64,000 nt of DNA from Litoditis marina (Eukaryota; Nematoda; Chromadorea; Rhabditida; Rhabditidae). How positions within the stretch are numbered: position 1 is the first letter of the stretch; each line of letters opens with the position of its first letter. The notes beneath the pieces were generated by a model. It did not search any database. It saw only the letters and a list, made by a program, of their open reading frames with translations, and had not been told where the DNA came from. The stretch covers positions 4,346,978 through 4,410,977 of the forward strand of contig OZ038438.1 of the NCBI GenBank assembly GCA_964036275.1. Reading direction: 5' to 3'. The position numbers and the translations under genes were made by a program. Below, piece by piece: positions 42,601 to 54,600 of the stretch.

Positions 42601-45600
42601 TTAGCAACAATGTTCTGCAGCTGATTCAGATCACCTTCTACGTCCGTGATTGGCTGGGCGTGTGATAAATGCTCGGCAATCTCATCTATCTTCTTCTTCT
42701 CTTCATTCGAGGTGGCCAGTAAGTTTGCGATCTTTTCTTGCGTATCGATGACTTCCTTCAGCTTAGTTTCGATTTGGGTCTGCAGAGCTGAGTGCCTCTC
42801 AGTGAGTTGTTTCTGTTTGTCCTCAAGATCGGCAGGCACGTTGTTCACAGAATCGAGTAAAGTATCAATACCAGTCATGTTTGTCTGGAATTGTCTGATT
42901 TCTTCCACGGAATCTGGTAGACGGCTGGCGTCTGTTTCTGCCTGCAAAATGGACGTTTCACATTCGGTCAATCTGGCTGCAAGCCTCTCAAGTTCGGCTA
43001 CCTCGGCCAGTTTGGTGGCCAGAATGTCTGTGGTTTCCGTGTTTAGCTCATTCAGTTTTTGTTGAGCTTCTTGCAATCGTGATCTGCTCTCAGGAGAAAT
43101 TGGTTTGGCGGATATTTCATCCAGTTTGTTGGAAAGGTTCTTGATTTGACTCAGTTTCTCCTCCAGGCTAGGAATGCTGACGCTTGCAGTTTGTTCTTCA
43201 GTTGATTTTTGTTTCTTTCCCTTGCTCTTCTTCGATTTTTTCGTTTCAGATGGTGCGGGGCTGAATAATGATTTCAATTCAACTTCAGTTTTCTCCAGTT
43301 CCTTTTCACCCTGATCAGATTGCTCTGCATGGATCTTCCGAGCAGCTTCTACCTTCTCGATCTTGGAGCGATACTCGTTCTGTTGGTCAGCTGGTAGAAG
43401 ACTGATCTCGCTAGCTAACTCTTCAATTGTTGCATCGTCAACAGCTTCCAAAGGTGTTGCTTCCAACTGCGTCAGTTTCAATGTTAGCACTAGAACTAAC
43501 TGCTCTTCAGATTCTTTCTCCAAAGACGCTTTTGCTTTGTTCAGGTCTTCTTCCAGTTTGCTTGAGCGATCAACCAGTGCAGCGAGCGATGTTGAGCTAG
43601 CTTGGACATGTTTTCTCGCGGTTTCTGCCTCAGATGCCTTCGATTTCAACAACTCTAGCTGAGCGATGACGGCAGGCAACTGATGTTCCTCAATACTTCT
43701 GATGTCTTCTGCTGTGGGCGAACTGTTGAGCATTGCTTCTAGTGCGGCGATTTCTTGTTGTACATGAGTAGTTGAGTCGCGTAGAACTTTTTCATCTTCC
43801 AACTCAGTCATCAACTCGTTCAGCAAATCATCGTACTGCTTCTGCGTCTGTTCAGCGTCTACATCGAAGAAACGAACGTCCGCATACGCACTCTCGAGCG
43901 GGTCTAGTAGTTCTGACAATCTCTGAAGGTTCTTTATCTTATCGTCAAGAACATCGGAGGTGTGATGAGCCGTTTGCACACTGGTCAAATCGTCCTGTAC
44001 TTCCTCGACTGGACGTTTTGGTTTAGCAAGAACGATCTCCAGTGGCTGACGGAGATTGTCCAGTTCATTGTCTGCTTCCGTACGAGCTGTGATGAATTCT
44101 TCCCAGTTGGCTGCTCTCTCTGACAGCGTGCGTTCTGCTTCAGAGGCCGCCACAATAGTATTTTTCAGAGTAGAGACAGTTGTATCCTCGCTTGGTGCGG
44201 TCGCAGTGATCAGGTCAGCCTTGGCAGTTTCCTGTCGCAACTGTTCAGCGAGTTGTCCGTAGTGTACGGGCACGCCTTCCGCGTTTTGCAAGAGGCAATT
44301 TGCTTCTTCTATCAGCTCTACCAAGCGTGTTTGTGCTGGAACAGTTTGTCTGTGAAGAGCATCAACTTCATTCTGGTGTCGGAGCCTGTCTTCTGCGTCG
44401 GCACGACGTTGCTGAAATATAAAAATAATTGGATGAATTTTGATGACTGTTTGTCTAAACAACATTTAAGTGGCTAAAGCAATTTCACATTCACAAACCT
44501 ATGATAATGATAACCAACCTTGATCAGCTCTTGAGCCTTTTCCAATCGAGCAATCAAGTCGTCCATCTCCTTCTTCTCGGCTTCATCCAAAGCGTTGTAG
44601 TCAGTGAGCGCAACGTTGTCTCTCAGTTTTTGTACTGCTTCTTCATCTTGTTTCCATGCCTCGATTGCTTGTTCAGGAGAGGTATCCGATTCTGGACGTG
44701 ATGTGATATCCAGGAGCTTTTGCTCAGCTTCTTTGCGAGCCGAGTTGAAGGCAGCCAGAGCAGCAAGCTTGTCGCCAACTTTAGCGCCTAGCTGATTCAA
44801 CAGTTCCTTCAACCGAGAAAGATCCCATGAACTCTTCTGTCGCAGCTGTTCTGATTGATCGTTGTCAGGAAGGCTGTCAATGAGAGCTTCAAGTCGAGAT
44901 TTCTGCAGTCCAAGATCTTCTAGTGCGGACTGCTGTTCGGACAAGTCTTGGGGTAGTTCATCGGCACGTTGTTGTAGTTGTTGGGAGATGATCTGTAGCT
45001 CCGGAGTGACGTCATCGATTCGCTTAGTGGCATTTAGCTCAGCTCTCTTGGCATCGATTTGTTGGGCAAGTGCTGAGACTAGTTCGGACACATCTTTCTT
45101 CAAATCGGAGTCACTGACAATAGGATTCCGTTGATTCAGCATTTCCTGGTGCGCATACACTTCCGGTTTGAGCTTGTTCAGCTGGTCGGATAGATTTTCC
45201 ACGACTGCCAAGTCAGCTTCTGCTGCTCCATTACCGATGTTGTTCATTGCGGCTGTGAGTTCATCGACATGTCCGCTGAGAGATAAGTTTTTCTCTCTCA
45301 ATTGTTTTTCCTGAGGGAGACACTTCTCGACCGGCAATGCCACTTCCTGGAATGAGAAAAATTTAGAGTGGGCAATAAAAACGTGTTTTAGTGTGTTGCC
45401 ATGTAAAACACCTAACAAGATACTAAGCAGTTCTCACCTTTGCAGTCTGTTTGATGTCGTTGATCGCACGAGCAATCTGAGGATTCTTCTCCAGTAGCGC
45501 ATCATCGATGTTGTTCATGTTAGCAACAATGTTCTGCAGCTGATTCAGATCACTTTCTACGTCCGTGATTGGCTGGGCGTGTGATAAATGCTCGGCAATC

Positions 45601-48600
45601 TCATCTATCTTCTTCTTCTCTTCATTCGAGGTGGCCAGTAAGTTTGCGATCTTCTCTTGCGTATCGATGAATTCCTTCAGCTTAGTTTCGATTTGGGTCT
45701 GCAGAGCTGAGTGCCTCTCAGTGAGTTGTTTCTGTTTGTCCTCAAGATCGGCAGGCACGTTGTTCACAGAATCGAGTGAAGTATCAATACCAGTCATGTT
45801 TGTCTGGAATTGTTTGATTTCTTCCACGGAATCTGGTAGACGGCTGGCGTCTGTTTCTGCCTGCGAAATGGACGTTTCACATTCGGTCAATCTGGCTGCA
45901 AGCCTCTCAAGTTCGGCTACCTCGGCCAGTTTGGTGGCCAGAATGTCTGTGGTTTCCGTGTTTAGCTCATTCAGTTTTTGTTGAGCTTCTTGCAATCGTG
46001 ATCTGCTCTCAGGAGAAATTGGTTTGGCGGATATTTCATCCAGTTTGTTGGAAAGGTTCTTGATTTGACTCAGTTTCTCCTCCAGGCTAGGAATGCTGAC
46101 GCTTGCAGTTTGTTCTTCAGTTGATTTTTGTTTCTTTCCCTTGCTCTTCTTCGATTTTTTCGTTTCAGATGGTGCGGGGCTGAATAATGATTTCAATTCA
46201 ACTTCAGTTTTCTCCAGTTCCTTTTCACCCTGATCAGATTGCTCTGCATGGATCTTCCGAGCAGCTTGTACCTTCTCGATCTTGGAGCGATACTCGTTCT
46301 GTTGGTCAGCTGGTAGAAGACTGATCTCGCTAGCTAACTCTTCAATTGTTGCATCGTCAACAGCTTCCAAAGGTGTTGCTTCCAACTGCGTCAGTTTCAA
46401 TGTTAGCACTAGAACTAACTGCTCTTCAGATTCTTTCTCCAAAGACGCTTTCGCTTTGTTCAGGTCTTCTTCCAGTTTGCTTGAGCGATCAACCAGTGCA
46501 GCGAGCGATGTTGAGTTTGCTTTGACATGTTTTCTTGCGGTTTCTGCCTCAGATGCCTTCGATTTCAACAACTCTAGCTGAGCGATGACGGCAGGCAACT
46601 GATGTTCCTCAATACTTCTGATGTCTTCTGCTGTGGGCGAACTGTTGAGCATTGCTTCTAGTGCGGCGATTTCTTGTTGTACATGAGTAGTTGAGTCGCG
46701 TAGACCTTTTTCATCTTCCAACTCAGTCATCAACTCGTTCAGCAAATCATCGTACTGCTTCTGCGTCTGTTCAGCGTCTACATCGAAGAAACGAACGTCC
46801 GCATACGCACTCTCGAGCGGGTCTAGTAGTTCTGACAATCTCTGAAGGTTCTTTATCTTATCGTCAAGAACATCGGAGGTGTGATGAGCCGTTTGCACAC
46901 TGGTCAAATCGTCCTGTACTTCCTCGACTGGACGTTTTGGTTTAGCAAGAACGATCTCCAGTGGCTGACGGAGATTGTCCAGTTCATTGTCTGCTTCCGT
47001 ACGAGCTGTGATGAATTCTTCCCAGTTGGCTGCTCTCTCTGACAGCATGCGTTCTGCTTCAGAGGCCGCCACGATAGTATTTTTCAGAGTAGAGACAGTT
47101 GTATCCTCGCTTGGTGCGGTCGCAGTGATCAGGTCAGCCTTGGCAGTTTCCTGTCGCAACTGTTCAGCGAGTTGTCCGTAGTGTACGGGCACGCCTTCCG
47201 CGTTTTGCAAGAGGCAATTTGCTTCTTCTATCAGCTCTACCAAGCGTGTTTGTGCTGGAACAGTTTGTCTGTGAAGAGCATCAACTTCATTCTGGTGTCG
47301 GAGCCTGTCTTCTGCGTCGGCACGACGTTGCTGAAATATAAAAATAATTGGATGAATTTTGATGACTGTTTGTCTAAACAACATTTAAGTGGCTAAAGCA
47401 ATTTCACATTCACAAACCTATGATAATGATAACCAACCTTGATCAGCTCTTGAGCCTTTTCCAATCGAGCAATCAAGTCGTCCATCTCCTTCTTCTCGGC
47501 TTCATCCAAAGCGTTGTAGTCAGTGAGCGCAACGTTGTCTCTCAGTTTTTGTACTGCTTCTTCATCTTGTTGCCATGCCTCGATTGCTTGTTCAGGAGAG
47601 GTATCCGATTCTGGACGTGATGTGATATCCAGGAGCTTTTGCTCAGCTTCTTTGCGAGCCGAGTTGAAGGCAGCCAGAGCAGCAAGCTTGTCGCCAACTT
47701 TAGCGCCTAGCTGATTCAACAGTTCCTTCAACCGAGAAAGATCCCATGAACTCTTCTGTCGCAGCTGTTCTGATTGATCGTTGTCAGGAAGGCTGTCAAT
47801 GAGAGCTTCAAGTCGAGATTTCTGCAGTCCAAGATCTTCTAGTGCGGACTGCTGTTCGGACAAGTCTTGGGGTAGTTCATCGGCACGTTGTTGTAGTTGT
47901 TGGGAGATGATCTGTAGCTCCGGAGTGACGTCATCGATTCGCTTAGTGGCATTTAGCTCAGCTCTCTTGGCATCGATTTGTTGGGCAAGTGCTGAGACTA
48001 GTTCGGACACATCTTTGTTCAAATCGGAGTCACTGACAATAGGATTCCGTTGATTCAGCATTTCCTGGTGCGCATCCACTTCCGGTTTGAGCTTGTTCAG
48101 CTGGTCGGATAGATTTTCCACGACTGCCAAGTCAGCTTCTGCTGCTCCATTACCGATGTTGTTCATTGCGGCTGTGAGTTCATCGACATGTCCGCTGAGA
48201 GATAAGTTTTTCTCTCTCAATTGTTTTTCCTGAGGGAGACACTTCTCGACCGGCAATGCCACTTCCTGGAATGAGAAAAATTTAGAGTGGGCAATAAAAA
48301 CGTGTTTTAGTGTGTTGCCATGTAAAACACCTAACAAGATACTAAGCAGTTCTCACCTTTGCAGTCTGTTTGATGTCGTTGATCGCACGAGCAATCTGAG
48401 GATTCTTCTCCAGTAGCGCATCATCGATGTTGTTCATGTTAGCAACAATGTTCTGCAGCTGATTCAGATCACTTTCTACGTCCGTGATTGGCTGGGCGTG
48501 TGATAAATGCTCGGCAATCTCATCTATCTTCTTCTTCTCTTCATTCGAGGTGGCCAGTAAGTTTGCGATCTTCTCTTGCGTATCGATGACTTCCTTCAGC

Positions 48601-51600
48601 TTAGTTTCGATTTGGGTCTGCAGAGCTGAGTGCCTCTCAGTGAGTTGTTTCTGTTTGTCCTCAAGATCGGCAGGCACGTTGTTCACAGAATCGAGTGAAG
48701 TATCAATACCAGTCATGTTTGTCTGGAATTGTTTGATTTCTTCCACGGAATCTGGTAGACGGCTGGCGTCTGTTTCTGCCTGCGAAATGGACGTTTCACA
48801 TTCGGTCAATCTGGCTGCAAGCCTCTCAAGTTCGGCTACCTCGGCCAGTTTGGTGGCCAGAATGTCTGTGGTTTCCGTGTTTAGCTCATTCAGTTTTTGT
48901 TGAGCTTCTTGCAATCGTGATCTGCTCTCAGGAGAAATTGGTTTGGCGGATATTTCATCCAGTTTGTTGGAAAGGTTCTTGATTTGACTCAGTTTCTCCT
49001 CCAGGCTAGGAATGCTGACGCTTGCAGTTTGTTCTTCAGTTGTCTTTGGTTTCTTTCCCTTGCTCTTCTTCGATTTTTTCGTTTCAGATGGTGCGGAGCT
49101 GAATAGGTTTTTCATTTCAGCTTCGGTCTCCTTCAGTTCTTTTTCACCCTGATCAGCTGCTTCTGAGAGCTTGCTTTCCGTTAAATTCTGCGACTCGGAA
49201 ACGTGTTCGGCTCCCAAAGCAGAGAACTGAAACAAGTTGTTGTAGGATTCATCTGCGTAACACAATCGGTAAAATCTTTTTTCTACAATCTCGAAAAGTT
49301 AGAACTGGCCGAAGTATCACAAAGTATTTTCCATCTCAAAACTAAATTGATCAACGTTCTTTTTCTATTAGTAGTACAGTGTATGCTGTATGTGCACGAA
49401 CACGTACGGTATCCGAACTTTTGTTCTCGACGTAGTTGAAACACTTGTTCAATGAAAATGAACCATACGTTCTGTTTGTCATTGTTATCACTCCTCTCAA
49501 GATTGAATTGAAAGAGAAAATGAACAACTTCAATAAAGACTCATGCCTGACTAACCTGTTTTGTAGCAGCTGATAATTCGGTGAGACGATCATCGACACT
49601 CATCGCTGAAGATCGAACTATTTCCTCTGTTCGGCTGAGGTCGTCGATAAGGTCTACCTCTTGAAAACGCATCTCATCTATCATATCATGTAAACGATCC
49701 ATAACGTCTTGCTGTTTGCGTATCAACTGTTGAGCTTCCAGAAGCTGCGTCTGTTCTGCAGCGGATTTCTCATCTACTCTAACTGCCTCACCGACAGCAT
49801 TCTCAACGCTGCTCAATGTTGCCCTGATGGAACTGGATATATGTTTCTTCGGATCTTCATTTCCATCCTGGAAAGTAGACTTTTCAGTAAGCGAGTCAGG
49901 ATAGTCTGTGTAAACAGAGCATAACGTGAACAAAATGGTTCCGTTTCTCATTAGGCACAGAAGTTGATCTAGGCGGTACTAGAACTCTCGCCACCCCCGC
50001 TAACTCTCGCCACCCTTGCCTAGCCCAACCTAGACAGCTACCAGCCTGCTCATATCTTACATCTGTTTTTCTTCATTCTGTACATGTTTTATTCTTTTTC
50101 TTGAATCAACTCCTCCGATACTCATTAGCCTTTGAAACTGTCTGTCAAATAACGGGTTGATAAATCATTATTATTATTATTATGATAGTTCAATGTACGA
50201 CTAAGACACATATGTTATCAGAAAAAAGTGAAATGAATATATAGCTGAAGAATGTACACCGATGAACTTAATTAAACTCTGTACTGCTGTTACACTGAAA
50301 CCAATCCGTGAAGCGTGAGCGAAATGAACTTTTTGACAGAAACATTCGTACAAATTTCCAGAATACGGCGTTGAATTTGATATAGACGGACATATATGGT
50401 AGCTTACCATAAATTGTTCTACGTCCGTGTTTGTATGTGTTTTCTCCAACGGTTGTGTTCGTGCAGAAGTAGTGGAAATACTTTGAGCAGGTGTCTGTTC
50501 TTCCTTCAATTCTTCCAACAAATGGTGGAGATGATCGAGTGCAACTTGTTGTTCTTTCAATAGTTTTTGGTCACTTTCAACTTGTCGGTCATGTGGTGAT
50601 GAGTTGACTTCAGGTTGATGTTTTGCCTCGTCTTGTTCCATATAGGTTTCTGGTCCCGTGTTCTCTCGCTGGAAGATTTAAACTTTTAAATTCGAAGTTA
50701 TGCTATCTCAACATTCTTCTCTCTTGATTAACACCGCAGTTTCTCAACGGAAAACATCCATATTTTTTTAGATAGTTTCTGTTCAGAGAATATACGTTTT
50801 ACACGTCTGAACTGAAACTAAAGTCCTTATAATTATAATTATAATAATTATGGTTATTGTTATTGTTGTTATAATTATGCATAATAAATTATGAAAATCA
50901 ACTTGAGTTCCGTCTTAAGTCAGTCTCATGCTTCAAGGATGAATCCTTCACTATCACTCACTTCCTGGATTCGATCTTCTACTGCCATACTAGTGCTAGT
51001 CAGTTCTTGTTTCAATGAGCACAAGTCATCCAGCAGTCCGACGTCGGTGGGATTGGCTGCCAACTGGCATTCGACTTCATTCTCCAAGACAGTGAATGTC
51101 TTTTCAGCGTTCACCATCTGAGTTCTTGCTTGACGTAGCTCTGCCTCAGAGCATTCTTCGTTCTCCCCCATATCGCTAATCTCATATACATGCGTTCGCA
51201 GTTCATCGATTCTCGTACTCAGAGAAGTAGAAGCAGTGCACGAATGTTTCACCTGAAACTATAGCCATGGAGTAGCAATCTTGAACGTTCAGAAGTGTAA
51301 AACAATAATTGCAGAAATTGTAATAAAGAATACTAGTGGTTTGCGAAAGAGAAAGTAATATACTAAAGAGTTTTCACAAATTGAAACAAAAATAGTATGA
51401 TCGTAATTACGGGGCTGTTTTCACAGTTCTGTACACATGCCTTCTGCTCCATCAAAATTGTGCCACAAAGTGCAGTCATACCTCAGTTTCACTTGATACT
51501 TCTTCTGCGTTTTCTTGTTCGAACCGGTCTTCAACGGCCATTTCAATGGAGTTGAGCTCTTCTTGAACATTGCACAATGTGTCCAACAACAAAACGTTGT

Positions 51601-54600
51601 CGGGGTGTTCTCTCAGTTCTTTTTCTACCTCTTCTTGTACTTCGGCAAAAGACATTTGAGCGGTAGATACAAGTTGACGGGCTTCTTTCAGTTCTGCCGG
51701 TTGGACATTGTCCCGAGCTTCCATCTCACTGATGTTGTCCACCTTTTCCCGAATGGCAGATAGTTTGGCAAGAATAATATCATCAGATTTTCCGATCTGA
51801 AAATTCTGAAGTATACTGACAAATAGTGAAAATCGACAAATAAAACTTGCAAGACTGGATAACTGTTCGAGAAAAATGTTGATTAGTTGGTAAATCAGCA
51901 GCTTCGAACGTGGATAATGCTACAAATTCAACAATTACTAGTTGTACCTGAACATCAAGGATGCTCAAACCGAAGCGTAATCTTACCTCAGTTGCACTTG
52001 GCATTTCTTTTGCGTTTTCTTGCTCGAACCGGTCTTCAACAGCCATTTCAATAGAGTTGAGCTCCTCTTGAACATTACACAATGTGTCCATTAACAGAAC
52101 ATTGTCGGGGTGTTTTCTCAGTTCTTCTTCTACCTCTTCTTGTACTTCCGCTAAAGACATTTGAGCGGTAGATACAAGTTGACGGGCTTCTTTCAGTTCT
52201 GCCGGTTGGACATTGTCCCGAGCTTCAATCTCACTGATGGTGTCTACCTTTTCGCGGATGGCAGATAGTTTGGCCACAATTATATTGTCAGATGTTCCGG
52301 CCTGAAACTTCAGGAACATACTGATCACATCTCCAGAAAATTAGAGAAGGTGCTTCGACTGAAGTGACTGGCTATTCTTTTATTGCTCTCCTTTAACCTA
52401 GTTCAGAAGTAGTCATCTAAAATCATATGACGAACGGCACTAGCTATTTATGAAGATAACTTGTTCCTATTAGAAGCTGTTGTGTATAAGTAAATTGTTC
52501 CACACTCCTATAATTACACGAACCTCAGTGGAAGGTCTAGAAATTTCTTTCGGAAGGCGTGATTGTGAATTTTCTTCCTCCTGAGCGTGATCCAACAAAA
52601 TTGGGGCATTCGCCTGAAACAAACTACTTATATCACTGGAATGAGCTATTTATACCGGGACTATCATTTTTCGAATATGTGGATGTGACCATGATGAGAT
52701 AATTACGCTAGCTGGCTTCCAACTTCGAAACCGATCAGGTACTCGTTCTTTGACATCAGTTAGTGTGCTCTCAAACCGCCTGAAGCGCAAGTCCAAAAAT
52801 CCCGCTTCCACCTGTCCTGTCGCACAAACACATTCTAGGTTGCAAACAAAACGTTTCAGTGCACTCATTTTACCTTAAGTAAACTCTACAGCTATAAGTG
52901 GTGTGCTGTAAGATATACGATTATGTTGAACTCCTACTGACACAACTATCAAAAATCGTAGCTGAAGCGTAAAAGTTCATTGTAAAAGATCTCATACGGT
53001 TTGTTTATCAAAGCTGATCTTACCTCAGTTTCACTTGGCATTTCTTTTGAGTTTTCTTGTTCGAACCGGTCTTCAACAGCCATTTCAATGGAATTTAGGT
53101 CCTCTTGAACATTGCACAACGTGTCCAACAACAGAACGTTGTCGGGGTGTTTCTTCAATTCTTTTTCTACCTCTTCTTGTACTTCGGCCAAAGACATTTG
53201 AGCGGTAGATACAAGTTGACGGGCTTCTTTCAGTTTTGTCGGCTGGATATTGTCTCGAGCTTCAATCTCACTGATGGTGTCTACCTTTTCGCGGATGGCA
53301 GATAGTTTGGCAAGAATAACCTCGTCAGAAGTTTTGATCTGCAAAATATTAGCACGGTTGCAGTATGAAAATGCAAAGCTACAAACTAATACAAGACCAT
53401 AATAAGAGAAAAGTCATTTTGAAAGTAGAACAACTCGGGGTATTAACGAATCTCAGAAGCCGACTGTCTAAAAAAATTATCTCATTCGTCAAATAATATG
53501 TTTATCCCCAAAAAGAACTAGAACAGGTGCATAGCCAAAGTGACTGTCTGTTATTATTAATTGTTGGCACGACTCAGCAAACATTACAAATAAGAACCTC
53601 TTTGTTTTATTATGAAGAAGTTCAGTACAGGCAAACTATGTAGTATAACGAACCTCCGTGGCTGTTCGAGGAGCAGTTTCTGCTAAGCATGGTTGTACAA
53701 TGTCTTCCTTCTGAGACTGATTTGACAGTAGTTGCAAGTTCATCTGAAAGTAAAATCAGCAGATTGAAATTGACATCAGACGCAATGACACACAATGTTG
53801 CACTTTATCAGTAGGTTGCATTATAACTTTACAAAACAGAACCATGGTTTTCCACTTTTTTATCCAGCACTGTGGAAGCTGTTGAAGATGATAAAGAACC
53901 TAAACATGCGGTAGGGAAAAGCGAACTTTGTGTGGGGGGTTTAACCAAAATATTCGCAATATTGACAATTTGAGATTTTGTCGCTTGCCACAGTCTGATT
54001 GGCAAGCTTCAACACAAATCATTCTAAGGTATCAATCCCTCCAACTTTCTCAGAAGTTCACATCTCTCTCGGCAGCATTTTATGAGGTTTTCATGAACGC
54101 GAAATCAATGTTGTAGTACAGTATTCTATAGATGTTGTCTCTCTTTGCTTGTCCGCCTCACCTTTACGTTGGCAATCTTTTCCTTGATTGCCGGAGGTTG
54201 AATGGCGGGCGCAATAGTCCGAATTCGTTCTTCGACTATTTGGATTATTGTGGTCACGGTGTTGGTCACCATGACAAGCACCTTCTTCTTTCTTCGCGGT
54301 CTTTGCGAAGGAGAACTTTCACGACTCGACTCCATTATTTCACATTCCACATAATTGCGGGGTTGATTGCACACAACCTGGAACCGAACACCCCAATAAA
54401 TTAAATAGTAAGTCGAACTTTCAGTTAGAGATTTGGTCGTTCCAGACTATTTTTTACTCATCTCTCACGCCAATTCTTTCGGTAACTCACATTGTTACTA
54501 TTCAGCTTGACACATAACATTTTGGGTTAGGTTTTGTTGTTCACGTACAAACTGGTTTCAGCAGAAAAAGTTCACTAAGACCTCAAATCTTGGTTATGTT

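Larger units (their letters stand above)
3310..49042 (-). repeat. anc-1: Tandem array, period 2919 bp, about 15.7 near-identical coding units
   Basis: Sixteen copies of the 276-codon exon and fifteen full plus two edge copies of the 631-codon exon recur at exactly 2919-bp spacing. Each unit is 1893 bp exon, 91 bp intron (donor AAG|GTGAGA, acceptor CATTCCAG), 828 bp exon (donor AAG|GTTGGT) and 107 bp intron (acceptor ATATTTCAG). This totals 2721 coding bases, or 907 codons. Introns are as similar between copies as exons. No copy has an indel, stop or broken splice site. Identity ends sharply near 3310 and 49042, with diverged homology beyond both edges. The protein is predicted to be long alpha-helical coiled coil with spectrin-like character. 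Confidence 0.96.

Noticed and set aside
4557..47384. Reading each 653- and 314-codon open frame as a separate gene starting MLFRQTVI or MLGVLHGN
   Set aside because: Those ATGs fall in introns, 18 and 24 codons before clear TTTCAG or TTCCAG acceptors, and each frame hits a stop a few codons after a good donor. Spliced phase-0 exons of one gene explain them better.
4699..48903. Plus-strand open frames (about 139, 99, 90, 84, 80 codons) repeated in every unit
   Set aside because: They recur only because the unit recurs. They lie antisense to long, well-supported exons, have Ser/Cys-rich shadow composition and show no splice or family support.
3310..49042. The array as a CRISPR, satellite or rDNA array
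   Set aside because: The unit is 2.9 kb, protein-coding throughout, with intact splice sites. No spacer-repeat pattern or RNA gene is present.
52650..52868. Minus-strand 72-codon open frame starting MSALKRFV
   Set aside because: It lies in the intron between two repeat exons, has no convincing acceptor or donor in phase, and has no similarity to the neighbouring exons. It may be a transposon scrap, but I cannot support it.
54162..54377. Calling a second transmembrane segment in the rod
   Set aside because: The hydrophobic run has many Thr/Asn/Gln residues and is bounded closely by charges. It is weaker than any usual transmembrane helix.
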